8,125 nucleotides of DNA from JBDSLU01 sp031407765 (GTDB lineage Bacteria > Acidobacteriota > Vicinamibacteria > Vicinamibacterales > Vicinamibacteraceae), in NCBI GenBank assembly GCA_031407765.1, contig JANOIR010000041.1, positions 1 through 8,125 of the forward strand. Reading direction: 5' to 3'. The notes under the pieces were generated by a model. It did not search any database and was not told where the DNA came from. It saw only the letters and a program-made list of their open reading frames with translations. Positions 1 through 7,053 of this stretch are shown here, piece after piece (positions within the stretch are counted from its first letter, which is position 1; every line of letters starts with the position of its first letter). The translations under genes were made by a program, and so were the position numbers.

Positions 1-318
1 CGCGTCGTCGAGGCGGCGGGGCCGAGCGAGGCGCTGGCCATCGCCTCCGAGGGCACCGAACCGTTCGACGTGGTCGTCACCGACGTCGTGATGCCGGGAT
101 TGTCTGGCGGCGACCTCGCCGACCGGCTCGAGCAGCTGCGACCAGGGGTGCCGGTCCTGTTCATCTCGGGATACGCTGATGCCGACGTCATCGGCCGCGG
201 CCAGCTGCGCGCCGGCCGCCAGCTGCTGTCGAAGCCGTTCACCGGCGCCGAGCTGGCCTACCGGGTGCAGGAGCTGTTCGCCGCCACGCGGCCGGGGCCG
301 TACCGCCGGCGTCAGTGA
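1..318 (+). CDS. Response-regulator receiver domain, C-terminal part (probably the end of a hybrid histidine kinase)
   Basis: This is a partial gene: the reading frame is open from base 1 and ends at TGA 316-318, giving the last 105 residues. The visible part is the second half to two thirds of a CheY-like receiver domain. The phospho-acceptor aspartate is in VVTDVVMPG (Asp at visible residue 28, bases 82-84), the conserved Ser/Thr is in VLFISGY (residue 56), and the conserved lysine is in LLSKPFT (residue 78). The TDVVMPGLSGGDLADRL pattern and the short Arg-rich tail after the domain, with no DNA-binding output domain, are typical of receiver domains at the C-terminus of PAS-containing hybrid sensor kinases. 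A single-domain regulator is the alternative. The gene upstream of the edge cannot be seen. The next gene starts only 3 bases after the stop, so the two are probably co-transcribed. Any in-frame start inside the window would cut the domain, so the true start lies upstream. Confidence 0.9.
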   Translation, partial: RVVEAAGPSEALAIASEGTEPFDVVVTDVVMPGLSGGDLADRLEQLRPGVPVLFISGYADADVIGRGQLRAGRQLLSKPFTGAELAYRVQELFAATRPGPYRRRQ

Positions 319-321
319 TTC

Positions 322-1776
322 ATGGTTCACCCTGCCCTGCTCGCCGCGCCCGTCCTCGTCGCGGCGATGGTCGCCACGACGACCCTGGAGTCGTCGCCGG
401 AAGCCAGGCGGATGGATGACTCCCGAGTCGTCGTCTCGGCCCCGGCGCCGGCCGCCTGTCGAGGAGAGCAGCTCCCTGCCGTGACGCGCCCCACCGCTGC
501 CGACGCGCGCCTGCCCGTCCGTCCGATGTGGTTGTGGGACTCGCCGAAGGTGCTGCTCGACGCCCAGGCCCGGGCCGAGCTCTTCGCCTTCTGCGCCTGC
601 CAGGGCATCGACGCGATCTGGATGCAGGTGGCGCTGGAGCGCGCGCGCGCCGCCGACGGCACCCCGGTGCTGCAGCACGCGGCAGCGTGGCGCGTGCTGC
701 TGCGCGAGGCGCACGCCGCCGGCCTCACCGTCGAGGCGCTCGAGGGCGCGCCGATCTACGCGCTGAAGACGCACCACGGCGAGGCGCTCGCGGTGGTCGA
801 CGCCGTCGTCGCGTTCACCAGAACGGCCGCCGATCACGACGGCTTCGACGGCCTCCACTTCGACATCGAGCCGCACGCGTTGTATCGCTGGCGGTTTCCC
901 GAGTCACGCGAGCGGATGGCGGCCGGGCTCGTCGAGGTCGCGCTCGAATCGGCCAGGCGGCTCCGCGCGGCGGGCCTGCGCTTCGGAGTCGCACTCCCCT
1001 TCTGGCTGCAGGTCGCCGACGCGCAGACGGGCGAGCCGCTCGGCATCGTCACCTGGGAGCGCACCCGCCAGTCCGCCGCGCACCACTTGATCGATCGGAT
1101 CGACTACGTCGCGATCATGAGCTACCGCGACCGCACGACTGGGCCCAACGGCGTCGTCGCGATCGCCAGCGACCTGCTGACCCACGCCGCGGCGCCGGGC
1201 AAGGCGCGCGTCTATCTCGGCCTCGAGACCGCCGCCGACAGCGAGCGCGTATGGTTCGTCATCGGCGAGCCGCGCGAGCGGGCGCTCGCCCGGATGCGGG
1301 CCCGCGGCGAGGACCCCGACGAGCTCGATCCGATCGAGGGCTTCCGCCGATCGATCGCCGACGACGGCACCCGGCTGCACCACGGCCTGCGGATCCCCGC
1401 CGGCGTCGCGCTGGACTCGCCGGCGCTGCTCGGCGCGATGCGCGAGCTGGCTGCGTCGTACGGGACGCCGCTCGCCGACCCGCCGGCGCGCGAGTCGGCC
1501 GCGGCACTATCGCTCGCGCTGGGCACGCTCGATCAGTCAGGCGACTGGCGGGGGCTCGTCGCGACGCCGATCCCCGGCGAGAGCGGGCAGCGGTGGGCCG
1601 GATTCCTCGGCGTCAGCATCACGCCGCCCGGCATCACCTTCGGCGGCCAGTCGCCCGGGGATCTCCGGCGGGAGATCGCTGCCGCCGCCCCGCTCCTCGC
1701 CGGCCAGCGCGCCTTCGCCGGCTTCGCCCTGCACGACTACGAGCACCTGCGCCCGCTCCTCGCCGGCCGCGACTGA
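322..1776 (+). CDS. GH18-like TIM-barrel protein of unknown substrate, possibly exported
   Basis: This 484-aa protein shows the pattern of a (beta/alpha)8 glycoside-hydrolase-type barrel. FDGLHFDIE (residues 175-183) lines up with the GH18 chitinase motif FDGxDxDxE. The general-acid position is kept as Glu183 (bases 868-870) and the last Asp as Asp181, but the middle Asp is His179. YVAIMSYRD (262-270) resembles the GH18 strand-6 motif with Met and Tyr. YLGLETA (298-304) and FAGFALHDYEHL (465-476) look like strands 7 and 8. WLWDSP (70-75) would be near strand 1. Residues 4-22 are hydrophobic and could be a weak signal peptide, but there are no basic residues before them. Residues 30-65 look like a linker. 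No clear ribosome site precedes ATG 322; ATG 367 and ATG 412 are alternatives. It follows the receiver-domain gene by 3 bases. Its last 240 bases are overlapped by the convergent membrane-protein frame. Substrate and true activity cannot be told from the sequence. Confidence 0.78.
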   Translation: MVHPALLAAPVLVAAMVATTTLESSPEARRMDDSRVVVSAPAPAACRGEQLPAVTRPTAADARLPVRPMWLWDSPKVLLDAQARAELFAFCACQGIDAIWMQVALERARAADGTPVLQHAAAWRVLLREAHAAGLTVEALEGAPIYALKTHHGEALAVVDAVVAFTRTAADHDGFDGLHFDIEPHALYRWRFPESRERMAAGLVEVALESARRLRAAGLRFGVALPFWLQVADAQTGEPLGIVTWERTRQSAAHHLIDRIDYVAIMSYRDRTTGPNGVVAIASDLLTHAAAPGKARVYLGLETAADSERVWFVIGEPRERALARMRARGEDPDELDPIEGFRRSIADDGTRLHHGLRIPAGVALDSPALLGAMRELAASYGTPLADPPARESAAALSLALGTLDQSGDWRGLVATPIPGESGQRWAGFLGVSITPPGITFGGQSPGDLRREIAAAAPLLAGQRAFAGFALHDYEHLRPLLAGRD

Positions 1777-2691
1777 GGCGGCCTGACGGCGGGCCTCGGC
1801 GTCGGCCTCGACCAGGACGATTTCGCCGCCGACCAGCGCCGCGCGGATCCAGGTACGGGCGAAAGCGTGCGCCTGCTGCGCGACCAGACCCGCCATGATC
1901 GAGAGCCACGTGTCACCGGCGAGCCAGCCGCGCAGCGCGAGCAATCCTGCTCCGGTGATGGCGAGCAGCATCCCGAAGGCAACCGCGAGGCGCAGGACGC
2001 GCGGCGCGTGGCGGAACGCGATACCGAGCGCCGCGCCGACCGCGACCATGGCCCGCCGCGTGCCGCCGCGCACAACGTGGATCCGCGCCAGGTCGACGAG
2101 CAGCGTCGCCACGAACGCGCCGACCGCGACGACCAGGCCGCCCGCGGCGAGAGCCAGGGCCGGCGCCGGTGCGGCGGCGGACGCGACGCCCGCCGCGAGG
2201 GCCGCCGCACCGGTCGGGATCGCGGCTGCCGGCCAGACGATCAGCGCGACGCGCAGCAGCGGACCGTAGTGGCGCACACCGTCCGCAGCGAAGCGCGCGC
2301 CTCGACCGGCCGCGTCGACGTCGGGACCGCGCGTCAACGCGCCGATCAGCCCGCCGGCCAGGAACGGGTTGAGGAGGACCGCCAGGGCGGCGCCGGCCAT
2401 CGCCGCCATCGCGATCATGCGGACCGCGAACGGCGAATCGCGCAACAGCTCGACCAGCGTCCCGACGTGGGGTGAGCCGAGGAGCCGAGCCGCGTCGACC
2501 TGGACGCCGAGGGCGCGGCTCCACCACGCCCAGGCCGGCGTGACCGCGACGGCCGTGACGATCGTCACCACGACCCAGATCGCCACCACCGCGAACACGC
2601 CCTGCCGCGACACGCGGGCCCAGCCGTCCCGCACGACACGCACGGGCAGCGCGCCCAGGCCTGGCGGGCGGGACGCTAGAAAGCCAGCCAT
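1537..2691 (-). CDS. Polytopic membrane protein of unknown function, with an antisense-encoded C-terminal tail
   Basis: I do not recognise the family. The frame encodes 384 aa. Residues 1-305 look like a real integral membrane protein. Hydrophobic segments lie around 31-51, 89-115, 145-170, 174-200, 232-255 and 262-290, with basic residues in the loops (for example RGGTRR at 208-213). From about residue 306 the frame is antisense to the convergent GH18-like gene. There the sequence becomes charged, low-complexity and Gly/Ala/Glu/Arg-rich, ending in PPPVA, so the tail is probably not a conserved domain. It stops only at 1537-1539, where the opposite gene uses a TCA serine codon. ATG 2691 lies 16 bases inside the end of the peptidase gene, and a weak AGGT stands about 8 bases upstream of it, so translational coupling is likely. 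The position suggests a role connected with the exported peptidase or simply co-expression. The start and the membrane part are more certain than the end. Confidence 0.72.
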   Translation of the reverse strand: MAGFLASRPPGLGALPVRVVRDGWARVSRQGVFAVVAIWVVVTIVTAVAVTPAWAWWSRALGVQVDAARLLGSPHVGTLVELLRDSPFAVRMIAMAAMAGAALAVLLNPFLAGGLIGALTRGPDVDAAGRGARFAADGVRHYGPLLRVALIVWPAAAIPTGAAALAAGVASAAAPAPALALAAGGLVVAVGAFVATLLVDLARIHVVRGGTRRAMVAVGAALGIAFRHAPRVLRLAVAFGMLLAITGAGLLALRGWLAGDTWLSIMAGLVAQQAHAFARTWIRAALVGGEIVLVEADAEARRQAASVAAGEERAQVLVVVQGEAGEGALAGEERGGGSDLPPEIPGRLAAEGDAGRRDADAEESGPPLPALAGDRRRDEPPPVA

Positions 2692-4652
2692 GCCAGGACC
2701 TGTTGCACCGCGAGCATCCAGCGCGAGGTCATCGCCACCGGGGCGCGTCGATCGGGCGCCGCCAGGCGTCCGTTGTTCAGCCAGGACACGTCGAGGGCGA
2801 CGTCACGCCCGGGGTCGACGTCGACCCATTCGAGTCGCTCCGGGTAGGTGAAGGTGAAGCGCGTCCAACGCGCCACGCCGTCCCAGGTGCGGCGCTCGAT
2901 CGGACGACCGGCGAACTTGAACGCCACCACGATCGGGATCTGCAGATCGCCCTCGCGCCGCACCGTGACCGCCGCATGGCCCGGCGCCTGCGTGATCGCG
3001 CCGAGGGCGTAATCGATCACCGCCGGCGACTCGATGGTCTGGCGGAAGAACGGCGTCAGATCGCGGCCTGCGACTTCGCTCGCCACGCGGTAGAAGTCGT
3101 CGCTCGAGGGGTGGCCGAAGCGCCAGCGCTCGGCGTAGGTCCGCATGACGCGGGGCATCGTGCCGCTGCCGATCAGCCGCTCCAGCGTACGCAGCGTGAG
3201 CGCCGGCCGCGAGTAGCTGTTGAACCCGTAGCCGGTGTCGTAGGTCCACGACGGCTGGCGAATCATCTCGGTCCCCCGCGTGCGCGAGAGGCCGAGGCGC
3301 TGGTAGCCGAGATCGCCGAGGCGGAGCCCGGCCAGCTCGAGGAAGGACCGCTCGGGGCCGAGCATCTCGTCCAGCAGTCCGCCGGTCGCCCACTCGGTCA
3401 TACCCTCGTCGAGCCACGCCTCCTCGAACTCGTTCGAGGCGAGCATGCCCTGGAAGTACTGATGCGCGAACTCGTGCCCGACGACGATCTCCGGCTCGAA
3501 GACACGATCGAACGGCCATCTGTTGAACAGGCTGAAGGTGCCGGCGGTGATGAAGGTCGGGTACTCCATGCCAGCGGTGCCGATCGCGGCTTCGGGTGGA
3601 TCGACGATCGTCAGCGTGCGGTACGGATAGCGGCCGTAGGCCAGGCCGAACCTGGCGATGGCGCCCATCGCCGCGCGCAGGTAGCGCTCCGCCTGCGGCA
3701 GGTGATTCGGCTGCATCAGCAGACGGACCTCGACGTCGCCGAGACGCAGCTCCTCGAGCGTCCGACCGAGGCGGCTGGCGGCCTCGCGATAGGCCTGGCC
3801 GCTGACCTGGGCGTCGGCGTCGAAGCGGCGCGTGATCTCGACGAAGTGCGGCGACGCCGTCCACGCGAAGTCGTGCACGTCGCCTTGCTCGTAGGTGTGG
3901 GTGGCGGTGCCGTCGCGATGATCGACTCGCGCCGTGCGCTGACCAGTGGCACCGACCACGAACCGACGCGGCAAGGTGATGGCGACGCGGTAGTGGCCGA
4001 AGTCGGCGTAGAACTCCGAGTCGGCGTGGAACTGATGGGCGTTCCAGCCGCCAGCGGTGCGGCCGCGCAGGCCGGCCGGCTCGTAGACGGCGATCTTCGG
4101 AAACCACTGGCCGACCAGGAAGTAGTCGCCGGCATGGCCGGTGCGCGCGTAGGCCTTGGGGAGCTCGGCGCGGAAGGCGATGTCGAGCGCGACGCTGCCG
4201 CCGGGCGCGACCGGCTGCGGCAGCCGGATCCGCGCCACGGTGCGATCCTGTCGATTGCCGTCGTCGGGCGCCTCGAAGCTCAGAGTTGGCAGCAGGTCGG
4301 CGCCGCCGGCGATTCGCAGCGCGGTGACGTCGATCCGGCCCCAGCCATCCTCCGCCATCTCCACGCCGCGCAGCTGGCCGCGCGACTCGCGCCAGAACGT
4401 GCTGTCGCGATCGCGGAACGCGTTCAGGTAGAGATGGAACCAGAGGTCGGGAACGGGGTCGCTCGACGGGTTGCGCCAGATGAGGCGTAGCGTGCCGTCG
4501 AGGCGCTTGGCGTCCGGATCGAGCCGGACGGCGATATCGTAGTCGGCGACGCGCGGCGCCTGCGCCGGCAGCGAATCGGCGTCGAGACGCGCCGGCATGC
4601 CCACCCACACGAGGACCGCGGCGAGCGCGACGGTGACGAGTGGACCTCGCAT
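2676..4652 (-). CDS. Exported M1-family zinc metallopeptidase
   Basis: This 658-aa protein is a gluzincin of the M1 type. The zinc-binding signature is HEFAH (393-397), followed after 18 residues by the third ligand Glu416 in AWLDEG, giving HExxH-18-E with Glu394 as the catalytic base. GTAGMEYPT (358-366) takes the place of the exopeptidase GAMEN motif, and Tyr480 in NSYSRPAL is a good candidate for the transition-state tyrosine. The N-terminal beta domain is recognisable from GQWFPKIAVYEP (181-192), SEFYADFGHYRV (212-223) and VVGATG (232-237). The C-terminal part ends with DVSWLNNG (621-628) and a short hydrophobic end. Residues 1-25 (MRGPLVTVALAAVLVW onward) form a plausible signal peptide, which supports ATG 4652 and points to periplasmic or envelope action. 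It lies 11 bases after glgB with no obvious ribosome site, and overlaps the next gene by 16 bases. The expected reaction is release of N-terminal amino acids from peptides; the substrate range is unknown. Confidence 0.93.
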   Translation of the reverse strand: MRGPLVTVALAAVLVWVGMPARLDADSLPAQAPRVADYDIAVRLDPDAKRLDGTLRLIWRNPSSDPVPDLWFHLYLNAFRDRDSTFWRESRGQLRGVEMAEDGWGRIDVTALRIAGGADLLPTLSFEAPDDGNRQDRTVARIRLPQPVAPGGSVALDIAFRAELPKAYARTGHAGDYFLVGQWFPKIAVYEPAGLRGRTAGGWNAHQFHADSEFYADFGHYRVAITLPRRFVVGATGQRTARVDHRDGTATHTYEQGDVHDFAWTASPHFVEITRRFDADAQVSGQAYREAASRLGRTLEELRLGDVEVRLLMQPNHLPQAERYLRAAMGAIARFGLAYGRYPYRTLTIVDPPEAAIGTAGMEYPTFITAGTFSLFNRWPFDRVFEPEIVVGHEFAHQYFQGMLASNEFEEAWLDEGMTEWATGGLLDEMLGPERSFLELAGLRLGDLGYQRLGLSRTRGTEMIRQPSWTYDTGYGFNSYSRPALTLRTLERLIGSGTMPRVMRTYAERWRFGHPSSDDFYRVASEVAGRDLTPFFRQTIESPAVIDYALGAITQAPGHAAVTVRREGDLQIPIVVAFKFAGRPIERRTWDGVARWTRFTFTYPERLEWVDVDPGRDVALDVSWLNNGRLAAPDRRAPVAMTSRWMLAVQQVLAWLAF

Positions 4653-4663
4653 CGTCGTCGGGG

Positions 4664-6889
4664 TCAGTCGCGTTTCAGGATCAGGCCGGCGAGCGGCGGT
4701 AGCGTGAGCACCAGCGACTGCGCCATGCCCTGCGCCGGAATCCGTTCCGTGTCGAGCCCGCCGGCGTTGCCGATGTTGCCGCCCCCGTAGATTTCGGCGT
4801 CGGTGTTGATCAGCTCGCGGTAGCGGCCCGGCTCGGGCACGCCCATGCGGTAGCCCTCGCGGACCACCGGCGTGAGGTTGAAGATGGCGAGGACTTCGTC
4901 CTTCGGGTTCTCGGCGCGGCGGATCAGCGAGAGGATGCTGTGCGCCGCGTCGTCGCAGTCGATCCAGCTGAAACCGGTGGGGAGGAAGTCCACCTGGTGC
5001 AGCGGCGGCTGCTCGCGGTAGATGCGGTTCAGGTCGCGCACCAGCTGCTGCACCCCGGCGTGCGGCGCATCATCCGCCCAGGCCCACGGCAGGGCGTCGT
5101 CGGCGTCCCACTCACGCCACGATGCCAGCTCGCTCCCCATGAACAGCAGCTTCTTGCCCGGGTGCACGAACATGTAGGCGTAGAGGGCGCGCAGGTTGGC
5201 GGCTTTCTGCCACGAGTCGCCCGGCATCTTGCCGATCATCGAGCCCTTGCCGTGCACCACTTCGTCGTGGCTGAAGGGCAGCACGAAGTTCTCGTTGTAG
5301 GCGTAGAGCATCGAGAACGTCAGGTGGTGGTGCTCCCATTGCCGATGCACGGGATCCTTCGACATGTAGGTCAGGATGTCGTGCATCCAGCCCATGTTCC
5401 ACTTGTAGGTGAAGCCCAGCCCGCCGGCGTAGACCGGCCGGCTGACCGCGGGCCACGCCGTCGACTCTTCCGCGATCATCATCACGCCCGGGTGCTCGGC
5501 GTGCACGATCTCGTTGAGGTGGCGGATGAAGCCCACCGCTTCGATGTTCTCGCGCCCGCCGAAGCGGTTCGGCACCCATTGCCCGGCTTGGCGCGAGTAA
5601 TCGAGGTAGAGCATCGAGGCGACCGCGTCGACGCGCAGGCCGTCGAGGTGGAACTGCTCGATCCAGAACAGCGCGCTGGCGACGAGGAAGTTGGCGACCT
5701 CGTGCCGGCCGTAGTTGAAGATCAGCGTGCCCCAGTCCTGGTGCTCGCCCAGGCGGGGATCCTCGTGCTCGTAGAGGGCGGTGCCGTCGAAGCGGGCCAG
5801 GCCGTGCGCGTCCTTCGGAAAGTGGCCGGGCACCCAATCGAGGATCACGCCGATGCCTTGGCGGTGGCACTCGTCGACGAACCAGCGGAAATCGTCGGGT
5901 GAGCCGAAGCGGCTGGTCGGCGCGAAGAAGCCGGTGACCTGGTAGCCCCACGAGCCGCCGAAGGGGTGCTCGAGCACCGGCAACAGCTCGATGTGCGTGA
6001 AACCCATGTCCTTGACGTAGGGCACCAGGCGCTCGGCCAGCTCGCGGTAGCTGAGCGAGCGATTGGCGTCCTCGGCGACACGTTGCCACGAGGCGAGGTG
6101 CACTTCGTAGATCGAGACCGGGCGGGAGAGGCTGCCGTTCGACGCCTCGCGCGTCCTCACCCAGTCGTCGTCGCGCCATCGGTACTGCGGGATGCCACTG
6201 GTCAGCGCCGCGGTGGCCGGCGGCGTCTCGAACTCGCGCGCGTAGGGGTCCGCCTTGAGGAAGGGCGTGCGATCGAGCTTGCCGCGGATCTCGTACTTGT
6301 AGCGTTCGCCGGCGCCGAGGCCGGGGACGAACAGCTCCCAGATGCCGTTGGGGTCGAGCCGGCGCATCGGGTTGGCGAGGCCGTGCCACTGGTTGAAGTC
6401 GCCGACGACGCTGACGCGGTCGGCGTTCGGCGCCCACACCGCGAAGTAGGTGCCGGTGGCCGAGCCGATCTTGAGGGCGTGCGAGCCGAGCCGCTCGAAG
6501 GCGCGATAGTGGCGGCCCTCGCCGAGCAGGTGCAGGTCGAGCGCGCCCATCACCTGGCCGTAGCGATACGGGTCGTCGATCTCGTGGGCCTGCCCTTCGA
6601 GCGTGGTCACCCGCAGCCGGTAGTCGAAGATCTCCGTCTCGCCGACGAACTGGGTCGCGAAGATGATCCCCTGCGGCAGCCGCCGCATCTCGACCACGGT
6701 CTGCTGGTCGCCGGGGCCGAGGCGCACCACCTCGACGCGGGCGGCCGAGGGCTGCACGGTCAGGATGACGACCCGGTTGCTCCCGCCGGTGTGGACGACG
6801 TGCGGGCCGAGGATGGCGAACGGATCGCCGCTCGTCCCCTGCGCGAGGGCGTCGAGAGCGGCGTTCAAGGCGTCGGGGGTCAGCAGCAT
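4664..6889 (-). CDS. glgB: 1,4-alpha-glucan (glycogen) branching enzyme
   Basis: GlgB cuts alpha-1,4 glucan chains and rejoins them by alpha-1,6 bonds, making branches in glycogen in the cytoplasm. Numbering from the chosen start gives 741 aa, close to the 728 aa of the E. coli enzyme. An N-terminal domain (DPFAILGPH near residue 22) is followed by a CBM48-like domain (YFAVWAPNADRVSVVGDFN, residues 148-166). The GH13 barrel then begins near YEVHLASW (261-268) with HPFGGSWGYQ (308-317). Catalytic residues are the nucleophile Asp421 in GLRVDAV, the acid/base Glu474 in IAEEST and the stabiliser Asp542 in SHDEVVHGK. The C-terminal beta domain ends in LILKRD. The frame stays open back to ATG 6976, but those 29 extra residues are Arg/Pro-rich and unlike the family, so ATG 6889 (MLLTPDALNAAL) is preferred, although no clear ribosome site precedes it. 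It leads a run with the M1 peptidase 11 bases downstream. No other glycogen genes are in view. Confidence 0.97.
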   Translation of the reverse strand: MLLTPDALNAALDALAQGTSGDPFAILGPHVVHTGGSNRVVILTVQPSAARVEVVRLGPGDQQTVVEMRRLPQGIIFATQFVGETEIFDYRLRVTTLEGQAHEIDDPYRYGQVMGALDLHLLGEGRHYRAFERLGSHALKIGSATGTYFAVWAPNADRVSVVGDFNQWHGLANPMRRLDPNGIWELFVPGLGAGERYKYEIRGKLDRTPFLKADPYAREFETPPATAALTSGIPQYRWRDDDWVRTREASNGSLSRPVSIYEVHLASWQRVAEDANRSLSYRELAERLVPYVKDMGFTHIELLPVLEHPFGGSWGYQVTGFFAPTSRFGSPDDFRWFVDECHRQGIGVILDWVPGHFPKDAHGLARFDGTALYEHEDPRLGEHQDWGTLIFNYGRHEVANFLVASALFWIEQFHLDGLRVDAVASMLYLDYSRQAGQWVPNRFGGRENIEAVGFIRHLNEIVHAEHPGVMMIAEESTAWPAVSRPVYAGGLGFTYKWNMGWMHDILTYMSKDPVHRQWEHHHLTFSMLYAYNENFVLPFSHDEVVHGKGSMIGKMPGDSWQKAANLRALYAYMFVHPGKKLLFMGSELASWREWDADDALPWAWADDAPHAGVQQLVRDLNRIYREQPPLHQVDFLPTGFSWIDCDDAAHSILSLIRRAENPKDEVLAIFNLTPVVREGYRMGVPEPGRYRELINTDAEIYGGGNIGNAGGLDTERIPAQGMAQSLVLTLPPLAGLILKRD

Positions 6890-6965
6890 GGGCGTCAGCG
6901 GCGTCGTGTGCGCGTCATCGTATCGCAGCCGAGGGGGCTCGCTCCGCCGGAGACGGCCGGGGTGT

Positions 6966-6986
6966 CGCCGCCCCATCGCGGCGGCG
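6966..6986. repeat. Perfect 7-bp GC inverted repeat with 7-base loop
   Basis: The arms CGCCGCC (6966-6972) and GGCGGCG (6980-6986) are exact reverse complements around a loop of seven bases. There is no T-run after it on either strand, so it is not a standard intrinsic terminator. It lies upstream of the preferred glgB start and of its proposed -10 site, so it could be an operator or simply a chance product of high GC content. Confidence 0.35.
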
Positions 6987-7039
6987 CCGGGCTGTCGGGC
7001 GGTTCGTCAAACGTCCGCGCCGGACGGCCGGGTACCGCG

Positions 7040-7045
7040 TAGACT
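7040..7045 (+). promoter_or_regulatory. Putative -10 box (TAGACT) of the DoxX-like gene
   Basis: TAGACT matches the TATAAT consensus at the first two positions, the fourth and the last. With usual spacing, transcription would begin at about 7051-7053, directly before ATG 7054, implying a leaderless or almost leaderless mRNA. This fits the absence of a Shine-Dalgarno sequence. No -35 element is visible at the usual distance. Confidence 0.35.
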
Positions 7046-7053
7046 GCGCCGCC

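Larger units (their letters stand above)
6890..7053. promoter_or_regulatory. Divergent intergenic region between glgB and the DoxX-like gene
   Basis: This 164-base region separates two divergent starts and should hold both promoters. On the minus strand, TACGAT (plus-strand 6917-6922) stands 27 bases before the glgB ATG and fits a -10 hexamer in 4 of 6 positions. On the plus strand, TAGACT (7040-7045) ends 8 bases before ATG 7054. No good -35 box is visible for either. The middle is very GC-rich and contains an inverted repeat. The two -10 calls rest on short matches only and are weak. No small gene is supported here: the upstream extension of glgB to 6976 looks non-coding. Confidence 0.4.

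Noticed and set aside
528..1898. Plus-strand open frame of 456 codons inside the GH18-like gene
   Set aside because: It is an out-of-frame shadow whose translation is dominated by Arg, Ala and Gly. The frame from 322 carries the recognisable strand motifs.
1867..2475. Plus-strand open frames antisense to the membrane protein (1867-2475 and 1895-2269)
   Set aside because: Their translations are Arg/Asp/Gln-rich without hydrophobic core or motifs. The minus-strand frame gives clear transmembrane helices over the same stretch.
2703..4490. Plus-strand open frame of 595 codons antisense to the M1 peptidase
   Set aside because: It is in exact antisense codon register with the peptidase gene. It stays open because that gene almost never uses TTA, CTA or TCA codons, the only ones that give stops in this register. 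The translation is Arg/Ala/Glu/Gly-rich with no motifs.
6890..6976. Longer glgB start at 6976
   Set aside because: The extra 29 residues are Arg/Pro-rich, unlike known GlgB N-termini, and the region contains an inverted repeat and a possible promoter. The start at 6889 gives a normal length.
4940..7042. Plus-strand open frames at 4940-5902 and 5966-7042, antisense to glgB
   Set aside because: They have the same antisense register as glgB and low-complexity translations; glgB itself has full catalytic motifs.
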